Assembly: GCF_003337415.1 (NCBI RefSeq)
Contig: NZ_QPJT01000021.1
Span: 19,924 to 83,923 of the forward strand
DNA length: 64,000 nt
Source of the DNA: Anaerobacterium chartisolvens
GTDB taxonomy: Bacteria; Bacillota; Clostridia; Acetivibrionales; DSM-27016
Direction of reading: 5' to 3'
Below are positions 42,143 to 50,219 of the stretch, piece by piece. The translations under genes and the position numbers were made by a program. Under the pieces are notes generated by a model. The model saw nothing but the letters and a program-made list of their open reading frames with translations, was not told where the DNA came from and did no database searches. Every line of letters starts with the position of its first letter. The stretch's first letter is position 1.

Positions 42143-43297
42143 ATGCCGTTAACTGTAAAGGAGTTAAGTAAGGAGAGGCAGCTTGTGCTGCTGTGTTCAA
42201 GAGGAGTTTTAAACGAGCAACATATTAGTGAGATAAAGGAAATTATGGAGGGAAGGCTTGACTGGAAGGAGATACTGTACCAGGGGATAACTCACAGAAC
42301 CCTTAATATCATGTATTACCACCTTAGTAAGCTAGGGCTTGCCGGTAAGGTAGAGGAAGAAGTATTAAAGGCCATGAAGACGCAAAGCAAGGTATATGCC
42401 ATAAGAAATAAATCCTATTTTGCAGAAATTGCCGAAATCTTTAAAAAGCTGCATGAGGCAGGGATACGGGTTGCGATTTTAAAAGGAAACTTTCTTGCGT
42501 CGAAGGTATATCCTTCTGTTGAGACCAGAACCTTTAATGATCTGGACTTCCTTATAGATGTGAGAGACGGGGATAAAATAGTAAAAATTCTGGAGGATCT
42601 GGGCTATATACAGGGTGAGGTTGATGAAAAGGGGGACATAATACCAAGCACCAGGAAGCAGAAGATGCTGCAGCAGCTTGCTTCAAACGAGCTTCAGGAG
42701 TGCCTGAAAAAGAGTGATAATCCCTTTACTCCCATGTTTCAGGTGGATTTAAATTTTGATGTGCTGTGGAAGGGCAACTGCCCATGCAAAATAGACACGC
42801 CGGAGCTGCTTGAAAGAGCGGTAGAGGTGGATATAGACGGGGCAAGGACTTATATACTGGACTATGAGGACTTTTTGGTGCAGCTTGCGTGCCATCTTTA
42901 TAAGGAGGCCGCTCTGCTGCACTGGATAAATGATTTGAGGGATCTTAAGATATATAAATTTGCAGATATCCTGATGTTTGTGGAAAAGTATTCCTCTGAA
43001 ATTAATTGGGACAAGCTTGTTTCATTTTGCAAGAGGGTGGGCTGCGAAAAGATAGTTTATTATGCATTCTATTATGTAAATCTCATGTACGGTGAGGTTA
43101 TACCGCAAAATGTAATGGCGCAGCTTGAGCCGGAGAATAAGGATTATCTGGATGAATACGGAATTGAAAATCAAAAGCCTGCAAAATGGGAGTTTGACTT
43201 TTTTACGAGAATGTTTGAGACATGCAGGGTGCTGGAAATAAGTGAGGATATGATGTCGGGCACCGACAGGTTCTGGAGCACCAAGAAAAATAGCTGA
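42143..43297 (+). CDS. Nucleotidyltransferase-family protein (NTP_transf_5 type)
   Basis: 384 residues. The signature AILKGNFLASKVYP followed by RTFNDLDFLID gives the GxD-like and DxD motifs of the uncharacterised nucleotidyltransferase family (Pfam NTP_transf_5), often found in polysaccharide and peptide natural-product loci. The C-terminal half is helical, with HLYKEAALLHWINDLRDL. ATG 42143 follows GGGGAGGGG; a TTG at 42125 is less likely. Substrate unknown; it might activate the heptose phosphate, replacing the missing HddC/HldE nucleotidyltransferase. Confidence 0.8.
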   Translation: MPLTVKELSKERQLVLLCSRGVLNEQHISEIKEIMEGRLDWKEILYQGITHRTLNIMYYHLSKLGLAGKVEEEVLKAMKTQSKVYAIRNKSYFAEIAEIFKKLHEAGIRVAILKGNFLASKVYPSVETRTFNDLDFLIDVRDGDKIVKILEDLGYIQGEVDEKGDIIPSTRKQKMLQQLASNELQECLKKSDNPFTPMFQVDLNFDVLWKGNCPCKIDTPELLERAVEVDIDGARTYILDYEDFLVQLACHLYKEAALLHWINDLRDLKIYKFADILMFVEKYSSEINWDKLVSFCKRVGCEKIVYYAFYYVNLMYGEVIPQNVMAQLEPENKDYLDEYGIENQKPAKWEFDFFTRMFETCRVLEISEDMMSGTDRFWSTKKNS

Positions 43298-43319
43298 AAA
43301 TAAGGATGGGAGCGCGTTT

Positions 43320-44198
43320 ATGGTTGATTATAAAAAGATAATAAGAGATTTGATATTCAAGATATCATATGAGGTTTCCGATGACTGCCAATGTCTTCTC
43401 GACAGGGCTGTTGAAATGGAAACGGATGCCTCCTCCAAAATGATACTTGAAACAATAGTGGAAAACGTAAATATAGCCAGGGAGTGTAAGCAGGCGCTAT
43501 GCCAGTCTCCGGGATATCTTACGGCATATGTAACCTTCGGGGAGGATTTTTTTGTACCAGATCTGGAGGAAATATTAAAGGAAGCGATAATAGACGCTAC
43601 AAAAATAGGATATTTAAGGCCGAGCATGGTTGATCCGCTTACAAGAGTAAACAGCGGAGATAATAGCGGGCGCGGCGTGCCCAATATGGAGTATGAGCAC
43701 AAAAAGGGAATAGACTACATAGAGGTTATTCCAAGCATAAAGGGCTGCGGTATTGAGCTGTACAACAAGGTTAAGGTTTTTACCATACCTGAAATAGGTG
43801 ATAACTATGAGGGGATAAAAAGGTTTGTACTGGAATGCGTTTGTGAAGCGGGAGGAACGGCATGTCTGCCGTCCGCCATAGGCATAGGAATAGGGGGACA
43901 GGTGGATGTGGCTGCTAAGCTCAGCAGAAGGGCAATGAGCCTCAGAGGGTGGATGCAGAGAAGTGAGGACAAGAGGATAGCACAGCTTGAAAATGAGCTT
44001 TTGGAGGAGATAAATTCTCTGAATATAGGCTCTGGAGGTACCGGAGGAAAGGTGACGACTTTGAGCGTCAATATAGAAACAGCAGCCACACACACAACGC
44101 TTTGCCCCGTTGCCGTGAATTTTCATTGCTGGGTTGCCAGAAGGGCGGGAATAAGACTTTATAAGGATGGAAGAGTGGAAGAATTAAGCTTTATGTAA
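43320..44198 (+). CDS. Class I fumarase / L-tartrate dehydratase-like alpha subunit
   Basis: 292 residues, the size of fumarase alpha subunits of the two-subunit type. Iron-sulfur ligand regions: ALCQSPG (usually CQDTG), CVCEAGGTACLPSAIGIGIGG and THTTLCPVAVNFHCW. Substitutions in normally strict motifs (CQDTG to CQSPG, KGxGSEN-like to KGCGIEL) suggest a changed substrate. It is followed 23 bp later by the beta subunit. Confidence 0.85.
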   Translation: MVDYKKIIRDLIFKISYEVSDDCQCLLDRAVEMETDASSKMILETIVENVNIARECKQALCQSPGYLTAYVTFGEDFFVPDLEEILKEAIIDATKIGYLRPSMVDPLTRVNSGDNSGRGVPNMEYEHKKGIDYIEVIPSIKGCGIELYNKVKVFTIPEIGDNYEGIKRFVLECVCEAGGTACLPSAIGIGIGGQVDVAAKLSRRAMSLRGWMQRSEDKRIAQLENELLEEINSLNIGSGGTGGKVTTLSVNIETAATHTTLCPVAVNFHCWVARRAGIRLYKDGRVEELSFM

Positions 44199-44221
44199 AT
44201 TTTGAGGGGGGAGGAAGGACA

Positions 44222-44857
44222 ATGGCTGAATATTATTTGAAAACTCCGTTAAAGGATGACGACATAGCCCTGCTTAATGCAGGTGACACCGTGTATATAA
44301 GCGGAAAAATTTATACTGCAAGAGACATGGCCCACTATAAGCTCAAAAAAATATACGACCTTGGGGGAGAGCTTCCCGAGGACTTTGGGGGACAGGTAAT
44401 ATTCCATGCGGGCCCCATTATAAATACTGAGAAGGATAAGCATAAATTAATTGCTATAGGTCCTACCAGCAGTATCAGAATGGATCCCTATTCGGATATG
44501 ATGGGAAGACTGGGGGTAAAGGTTCTCATAGGAAAGGGAGGAATGGGGGATCAGACAACAGAGGCCATGAGTCGGCATACTATGGTCTACCTTCTGGCGG
44601 CGCATGGGTGCTCCGCAATACATACTCAAAAAATAACCTCGGTGGACAGACAGCACTGGATGGAGGAAATAGGTATGCCCGAGGCGCTGTGGGTTCTGCA
44701 ATGCAAGGAGTTCGGGCCGTTGATAGTGGGAATAGATTCAAAAGGGAGAAATCTTTTTGAAGAGACCAAAAAAAATTCAAGGGAAATGGTCAAGGCCATG
44801 AGCGTATGCGGCAGCCCTAAGGAAGCCCGGCCCGACAAATATGAATATGAGGAATGA
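44222..44857 (+). CDS. Class I fumarase / L-tartrate dehydratase-like beta subunit
   Basis: 211 residues. GDTVYISGKIYTARDMAH, FHAGPI, IGPTSSIRMDPY and IGKGGMGDQT are canonical beta-subunit motifs. With the alpha subunit it should hydrate or dehydrate a dicarboxylate such as fumarate/malate. Placement in the biosynthetic operon rather than with TCA-cycle genes suggests that it may supply or modify an acyl unit. Confidence 0.88.
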   Translation: MAEYYLKTPLKDDDIALLNAGDTVYISGKIYTARDMAHYKLKKIYDLGGELPEDFGGQVIFHAGPIINTEKDKHKLIAIGPTSSIRMDPYSDMMGRLGVKVLIGKGGMGDQTTEAMSRHTMVYLLAAHGCSAIHTQKITSVDRQHWMEEIGMPEALWVLQCKEFGPLIVGIDSKGRNLFEETKKNSREMVKAMSVCGSPKEARPDKYEYEE

Positions 44858-44867
44858 TTAATGAGAT

Positions 44868-45554
44868 ATGAAAAAAAAGGGCATTTTGATAGCTGTGGAG
44901 GGTATAAGCGGCTCGGGTAAAAGTGAAGGCATTAAAGAGGTTTTTGAATATTACAAAAGCAGGGGTTATAGGGCAAGCATAGTCGAATGGAATTCCAATA
45001 AAAGAATACGCTGCCTTATGGAGCTGCTGAACAGGAGAAAACTTCTTACGCCGCTGGTGTATAGCGTTTTGCAGTGGCTAAGCTTCTATATTGATTACTT
45101 TATCAAAATTATGCCCTTATTAAAAAGGGGATACGTAGTAATAGCGGACAGGTACGTTTATACAGCATTGACAAGAGATGTCGTAAACGGTGCGGGCACA
45201 GCACACGGGCTGATTTTGAGAAGCATTGCGGCAGAACCTGATTTGCTGATGTTTTTCGACACAAGCCCGCATGTGTGCCATGACAGGATAAGCCTCAGGG
45301 GAAAGGCTCTTTTTCATACAAATAAATTTATTATGAACAGCCGCCTTTTGAAAAATAAGGATTTGTACTACTTAAAAAGGCTGAGGCGAGAGTATTTGAA
45401 GCTTTTATCCAAGCTCAATACCGATAAGGATATGCACATTGCTTTTATAAACGACTGTTCCACGGATATATCAAAGCATATTGATTGCTATATGGATATA
45501 AAGAAAGGCCGGGCCGGCATAAGCGGCGATAAAACTCAGATATCACTCAAATAA
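44868..45554 (+). CDS. Thymidylate-kinase-like P-loop protein
   Basis: 228 residues. Walker A is AVEGISGSGKSEG (residues ~8-20), and VVIADRYVYTAL is the DRY-like motif of thymidylate kinases. FFDTSPHVCHDRISLRGK is the LID-side segment. dTMP specificity residues are not clear, and many such proteins in glycan and antibiotic loci act on other substrates. It starts 10 bp after the fumarase-like beta subunit. Confidence 0.78.
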   Translation: MKKKGILIAVEGISGSGKSEGIKEVFEYYKSRGYRASIVEWNSNKRIRCLMELLNRRKLLTPLVYSVLQWLSFYIDYFIKIMPLLKRGYVVIADRYVYTALTRDVVNGAGTAHGLILRSIAAEPDLLMFFDTSPHVCHDRISLRGKALFHTNKFIMNSRLLKNKDLYYLKRLRREYLKLLSKLNTDKDMHIAFINDCSTDISKHIDCYMDIKKGRAGISGDKTQISLK

Positions 45555-45597
45555 GCATTGCCGGCAGGCTTAAAACACACGGACAGGGGGTGTAATT

Positions 45598-47493
45598 TTG
45601 ATAAAGCTTTGGAATTATTTGAATAAAATAGCTGCTACAAGCCATTACTCTATTACCTTCTCATCCGATAAGTTCAATTATCTGAACAAATGGCTGGTAA
45701 AGGGCGTGTATGTAGAAAACAAAAGCAATATGAGTACTCAGCCGTATATTGATGAATCGGGAGATATTGCACTGCATCATGAGCTGGCATATATTTCAAA
45801 GGAGGAGAGGGAAAAAAATTGGAGGTATTATTACTATGAGGTGAGAGACCAGGCTGAAAATCAATATACAGATTACTCTAAAAACACGCCTCAGACTCTT
45901 TTTGAGCCTGAGCAAAACAAGTACATATATAGCCTCTGCTGCATATATTCACAAAAAAACCAGCATGTGCTTTTCAGTGTCAACAGCTCCAATTCCATAA
46001 GGGTATGGATAAACGGAAAGCTTGTGTGCTTATCTGGGGCAGGCGCGTTCATTTTTCCGTATATATTTAAATTCAAGCTTAAAAAGGGTATTAATACCGT
46101 GCTTGTTGAAAAAGCGTTTTTTACCGCGCGACAATCTTCTGAAGTGGAAAAGGACTATTTTTCAATACATTTTAAGCCCTATGAGTGCTTTAATAATGAT
46201 AAATGCCGTACCTTTATAGACAGTGAGTATTTTGGAATACTGGAAAATACCTTTAGCATTATACCTGAAAAATATTTTTATGGCCGTGACGATAAAATAA
46301 ACGCCGTCGTGCTTTTAAAGTCATTAGCGGGGTCAAAAGAGGATAAAATTCTAATAACCGTATACAATGCTTTGGATGAGGAGCTCTATACCTGCTTTTG
46401 CAATACCTCCAAGTGCATATGCTTAAATAAGGCGTGCAAAAAGGAGGGAATACTCAGGCTGAGTGTTCAAAGCCTGCATAATAAGGATAAAAAATCCCAT
46501 ACCTATATTTTTTACGGAGACTTTACAGGCTACATGGATAACCTTATAAGAAAGCTCTGTGAAATGCCGGGGGTTGAAGATGAGGCAGTCCAAAGGCTTA
46601 AAAGCCTCAAAAAATTATATGATAGGGACAGGGGATTATGCTTAAGCAGCGCACAGGTGCTTACCGAAAAGACAGTTTACGCTGTTTTGCACCAGCTTGC
46701 ACGCTTTGAAGCGGGACTTTCACAAAGAGTCAAAGGTTCTGGTGCGGGGAGGTTCAAGCACTGCAAGCCATTTTATGAGTCGGAGTATATTACCGGCTTG
46801 TATGGAGAAGAATCGGACTCGGATAAATATAATATCTATACTGTTTCATTTCCGCAGAGCAAAAAAACTGAAAATAAAAACAGGCTGTTTGTTTTCTACC
46901 AGCCTGAGCCCGTACTTCCGTATTATTTCGGGCGCGACTGCTGCAGCGCGCATAATGAGTTTTTAAGAAATACCGTTCTGATGTCGGTATGCGACTCGGC
47001 AGGGGAAGGCGGTAAACTGAAGTATAGAGCCGCCCATGATGTAATTGAAAATATAATAAAGAAATTTAATATCGACCGTGACAGAATTTACCTCGTAAGC
47101 TCCCATGACGGGGTCTACAGGGCGTTGGGTCTTGCTTCGAGCAGTTTTGCCGGAGGGCGTGCCTTTACGTTTGCCGCGATAGCGGTCACGGGACTCATGG
47201 CGGGATATGAGCCCGGCGAGGAAGACTGGCCGATACCTGAGTATATGTCGAGCATAGGGCATACCACCGTATTACAGCTCAATAACATGGAGCACCCTTT
47301 TTTAAATCTGTCACAGGCATTATATGCAGCAAGATTTTTAAGCAGGGTAAAGGTTTGGAACTTTGATAATTTTGAGGCAAATGAGTTTAAGGTGATGTTT
47401 AATTCACTGAAGCTTTTAGGGCTTCTCGCAGAGCATAATAAGGAAAAGTTTCCGGGAGGTGCAAACAGCAGTGGAACTACATGGGTATATTGA
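45598..47493 (+). CDS. Esterase-like paralogue 0: degenerate, lacks the C-terminal module
   Basis: 631 residues, the shortest and most divergent of four tandem paralogues. N-terminal region like the others (YSITFSSDKFNYLNKWLVKG), then a jelly-roll-like domain (IRVWINGKLVC, KLKKGINTVLVEK), an Ig-like stretch and an alpha/beta-hydrolase domain. The nucleophile elbow, GGCTG or GECTG in the paralogues, reads SSHDG (H503); the NIEDAIF acid loop reads NMEHPF; and the GF(G/S)H loop reads NFEANEF. It therefore appears catalytically dead. No C-terminal module. TTG start after GGGGGTG. Confidence 0.75.
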   Translation: MIKLWNYLNKIAATSHYSITFSSDKFNYLNKWLVKGVYVENKSNMSTQPYIDESGDIALHHELAYISKEEREKNWRYYYYEVRDQAENQYTDYSKNTPQTLFEPEQNKYIYSLCCIYSQKNQHVLFSVNSSNSIRVWINGKLVCLSGAGAFIFPYIFKFKLKKGINTVLVEKAFFTARQSSEVEKDYFSIHFKPYECFNNDKCRTFIDSEYFGILENTFSIIPEKYFYGRDDKINAVVLLKSLAGSKEDKILITVYNALDEELYTCFCNTSKCICLNKACKKEGILRLSVQSLHNKDKKSHTYIFYGDFTGYMDNLIRKLCEMPGVEDEAVQRLKSLKKLYDRDRGLCLSSAQVLTEKTVYAVLHQLARFEAGLSQRVKGSGAGRFKHCKPFYESEYITGLYGEESDSDKYNIYTVSFPQSKKTENKNRLFVFYQPEPVLPYYFGRDCCSAHNEFLRNTVLMSVCDSAGEGGKLKYRAAHDVIENIIKKFNIDRDRIYLVSSHDGVYRALGLASSSFAGGRAFTFAAIAVTGLMAGYEPGEEDWPIPEYMSSIGHTTVLQLNNMEHPFLNLSQALYAARFLSRVKVWNFDNFEANEFKVMFNSLKLLGLLAEHNKEKFPGGANSSGTTWVY

Positions 47494-50167
47494 AGAGATT
47501 ATACACCGCTGTCCGTACAAAATAACCTTTTTAGGCAATAGGCCCGGATTTATAAACAGGTGGCTTGTAAAAAGCGAGCCCATAAGCACGCCTTGCAACG
47601 GGGATTTTGAGCCATGTCTCAGCACGTATGGAAGAATACTTCTGAAGGGGGATGCGGAGGGCCTTTCGCAGCAGGAGCTTGAAAAAAATTGGAGGTATTA
47701 CTGCTGCACAAGGCATGATGATTATCCCTATATAGAATACAGCAGGAACAATCCTGAGCAGATTTTTTTAAAGGGGGAGGATAAATACATATACAGTCTT
47801 TCCTGCATTTACTGTGAAGACACGGCAGACCTTTTAATTTATGCTGATGTCCTCATACCTGCGAGAATATGGATAAACGGGAACATTGTCTTTTCCATTA
47901 CTCAGGGCTATATGATAAAGCAGCACGTATTTGCCGTAAGGCTGAAAAAGGGAATAAACATTGTCCTTATCGAAAAGTCAATGCTTGCCCGGTATAAAAA
48001 TTTTAACCCTGATATGCTGAGGGTACATCTTGAGATTATACCTATGCAGTATTTGCTTAAAAATAAGGTTCACAGGTTTTTTGACGCAAACCAATTAAAG
48101 CTGTTGGACAGCGGCTTGAGGATTACTCCGGATAAGGCGTTTTATAAATGCGGAGAGGACATTGAAATTACCGTTATGCCGAGATACATAAGGGAAATGG
48201 ATCGGGAAGCGATAACGGTGCAGGTTTTTAACGCGGCTTATCAAAAGGTGGCTGAGTGTGAGGAGCATACCTTTAAAAAAATTGTATTCACATTGTGTCC
48301 CGAGATGAAGGGTACATTTCTTATAAAAGCGGAGAGCATAAAAAGCGGCAAAAAGGATGAGGTGTATATTTTTAAAGGGGATTTTTCGTCTGATCTGGAG
48401 GAATTGGCTTTAAAGGCGGAGGGCAGGGAGGATTGTGACAAAAGCATACCCCTTTCAATAAGAAGAATAGCGTCAATTCCCGAGGTGGATACAAGCTTTT
48501 TCAAAAACACCACGGAAATGATGACCGACTATTTTTTTGAGCCACTGCTTGAGCAGGTGTTTTTGTTTGAAAATGCCGTTATACATTCTTCACCGGACTG
48601 TTGTAAAAAAGACATATTCAATATATCGCACAAAAGAGTAATGGCTTTTAAGAGCAGTGAAATTGATGACGGCTTTACAACATATTCCTTGCACTTTCCC
48701 CAATACTACACTCCCAAAAAGCGGTACGCCCTGATCGTTTATTTTGTATACGGCGCAGGATATGCAACCTACCCGTACATGGTTGAGTTCATAAACAAAA
48801 ATATGTTTGAAGGGGCGATAGTGCTTGGCGTATGCGGAAGAGGAGGCACCAACAGGGATTATATAAATGAAGGCGATATTTTGGAAATTATACGGAAGGT
48901 AATTGAGGTATACAAAATAGACAGGAATAAAATATTCTGTGTGGGAGGGTGTACGGGAAATATAAGGGCTATAGGCATGATAATCCGCAAGCCGGATATA
49001 TTCACAGCCATAGCGGGCGTAGAGGGAACTGTAAGGCTTGACATAAGGAAGCCTGAGTTTGAATGCTTAAAGAACATGGACAACATAAAAATGTACCAGC
49101 TCAATAATATTGAGGATGCAATTTTCAATACGGCAAGGGTCATTAATACCTTAAAAAGAATTCGGCACAGCAAGAGCTGGAACTTCAGCGGTTTTGGGCA
49201 CAGTCAGTTTGACACTATGTTAAATTCGGGGCAATTAATAAAAATGCTTCTTGGCACAAATAGAGAACGATACCCCAAAGAAATATTTTTTATTACGGAG
49301 GAGCCGATATACAACAAGTCCTACTGGGCAAGGCTGGATTATATTAAAAGCCTTGGGGAGAAAGCCCGAATAGAAGCCAAGATATCGGGAGCTAAGCTTA
49401 TACAAATAAGCTGCCGCAACATTAAAAGGCTTGCGCTGCTCTTAGCGCGTGAGGAAATGGGGCTTGAAAGAAGCATAAACATATCAATTAACGGATATAG
49501 CTGTAATGTTTGCTTAGCAGAGTATTCGGAAAGCTCCATAACAATCGGAAGCGCTGGTGCCTTTATAGAGGTGAGGGAGCTGACAAAGGAGCACTTCAAT
49601 AAGGAATATGACTGCTTTCAAATTAATGAGAGGCTTCTTGGAATAAAGAGGGTATATTACGGAAGATGCACTGTTATAAAGCCTTGCAGTCAGGAGAGGA
49701 AAAGTCTTTCAAGAAGGATATTTCTTCTTTTAAAGGACCCCATGAGGGAAAAGGTGAGAAATTATAAATATGGTATTTTAACCGAGGATGAGCTGCGGCC
49801 GGAGAGCCTTAAGGGGACAAGCCTTGTGTACACAATAGCTCCCGATACTGACGGTACCTCCATCGGAGATACCGACGGTACCTCCGGCAAAGAAATAAGA
49901 GAGGAATTGCTAAAGGAATCGGGAGTAAGCGTGTACGGCTGCTGCATGGAGTACCGCGGGAAAAAATACTGCGGAGACTATTTTGCATTAATAAGGTATG
50001 ACAGCCCATTTGATCCCGAGAAATCGGTATTGCTTGCCATATGCTCCAGTGGCGTGGCTATGGCAAAAATGACAGAGCTTATTAATTCCTTTGACTCAAG
50101 CCCTGTATTCTACAATGACGCAATCATTTACAGCGAGGGAGCTTACGAATATTTCAGACACGGGTGA
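47471..50167 (+). CDS. Esterase-like paralogue 1 with Cys nucleophile
   Basis: 898 residues from GTG 47471 (GGGAGG twelve bases upstream); GTG 47459 is possible. Modules: ~1-60 YKITFLGNRPGFINRWLV; ~60-190 jelly-roll-like (ARIWINGNIVF, VRLKKGINIVLIEK); ~200-310 Ig-like; ~390-610 alpha/beta hydrolase with DRNKIFCVGGCTGN, so Cys494 replaces the usual Ser, probable His in FSGFGHSQF and probable acid in NNIEDAIF; ~615-720 a beta domain (FITEEPIYNKSYWARLDYI); ~750-898 a C-terminal domain. No signal peptide. Overlaps paralogue 0 by 23 bases. Confidence 0.82.
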   Translation: MELHGYIEEIIHRCPYKITFLGNRPGFINRWLVKSEPISTPCNGDFEPCLSTYGRILLKGDAEGLSQQELEKNWRYYCCTRHDDYPYIEYSRNNPEQIFLKGEDKYIYSLSCIYCEDTADLLIYADVLIPARIWINGNIVFSITQGYMIKQHVFAVRLKKGINIVLIEKSMLARYKNFNPDMLRVHLEIIPMQYLLKNKVHRFFDANQLKLLDSGLRITPDKAFYKCGEDIEITVMPRYIREMDREAITVQVFNAAYQKVAECEEHTFKKIVFTLCPEMKGTFLIKAESIKSGKKDEVYIFKGDFSSDLEELALKAEGREDCDKSIPLSIRRIASIPEVDTSFFKNTTEMMTDYFFEPLLEQVFLFENAVIHSSPDCCKKDIFNISHKRVMAFKSSEIDDGFTTYSLHFPQYYTPKKRYALIVYFVYGAGYATYPYMVEFINKNMFEGAIVLGVCGRGGTNRDYINEGDILEIIRKVIEVYKIDRNKIFCVGGCTGNIRAIGMIIRKPDIFTAIAGVEGTVRLDIRKPEFECLKNMDNIKMYQLNNIEDAIFNTARVINTLKRIRHSKSWNFSGFGHSQFDTMLNSGQLIKMLLGTNRERYPKEIFFITEEPIYNKSYWARLDYIKSLGEKARIEAKISGAKLIQISCRNIKRLALLLAREEMGLERSINISINGYSCNVCLAEYSESSITIGSAGAFIEVRELTKEHFNKEYDCFQINERLLGIKRVYYGRCTVIKPCSQERKSLSRRIFLLLKDPMREKVRNYKYGILTEDELRPESLKGTSLVYTIAPDTDGTSIGDTDGTSGKEIREELLKESGVSVYGCCMEYRGKKYCGDYFALIRYDSPFDPEKSVLLAICSSGVAMAKMTELINSFDSSPVFYNDAIIYSEGAYEYFRHG

Positions 50168-50219
50168 GAGAAAAAATGATTATATTTTAAAAATGGCTTT
50201 GCGGGAGGCGCATGGATTT

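Noticed and set aside
50091..50219. N-terminal extension of paralogue 2 overlapping paralogue 1
   Set aside because: The extra 43 residues match nothing in the other paralogues; the ribosome site and homology both place the start at 50220.
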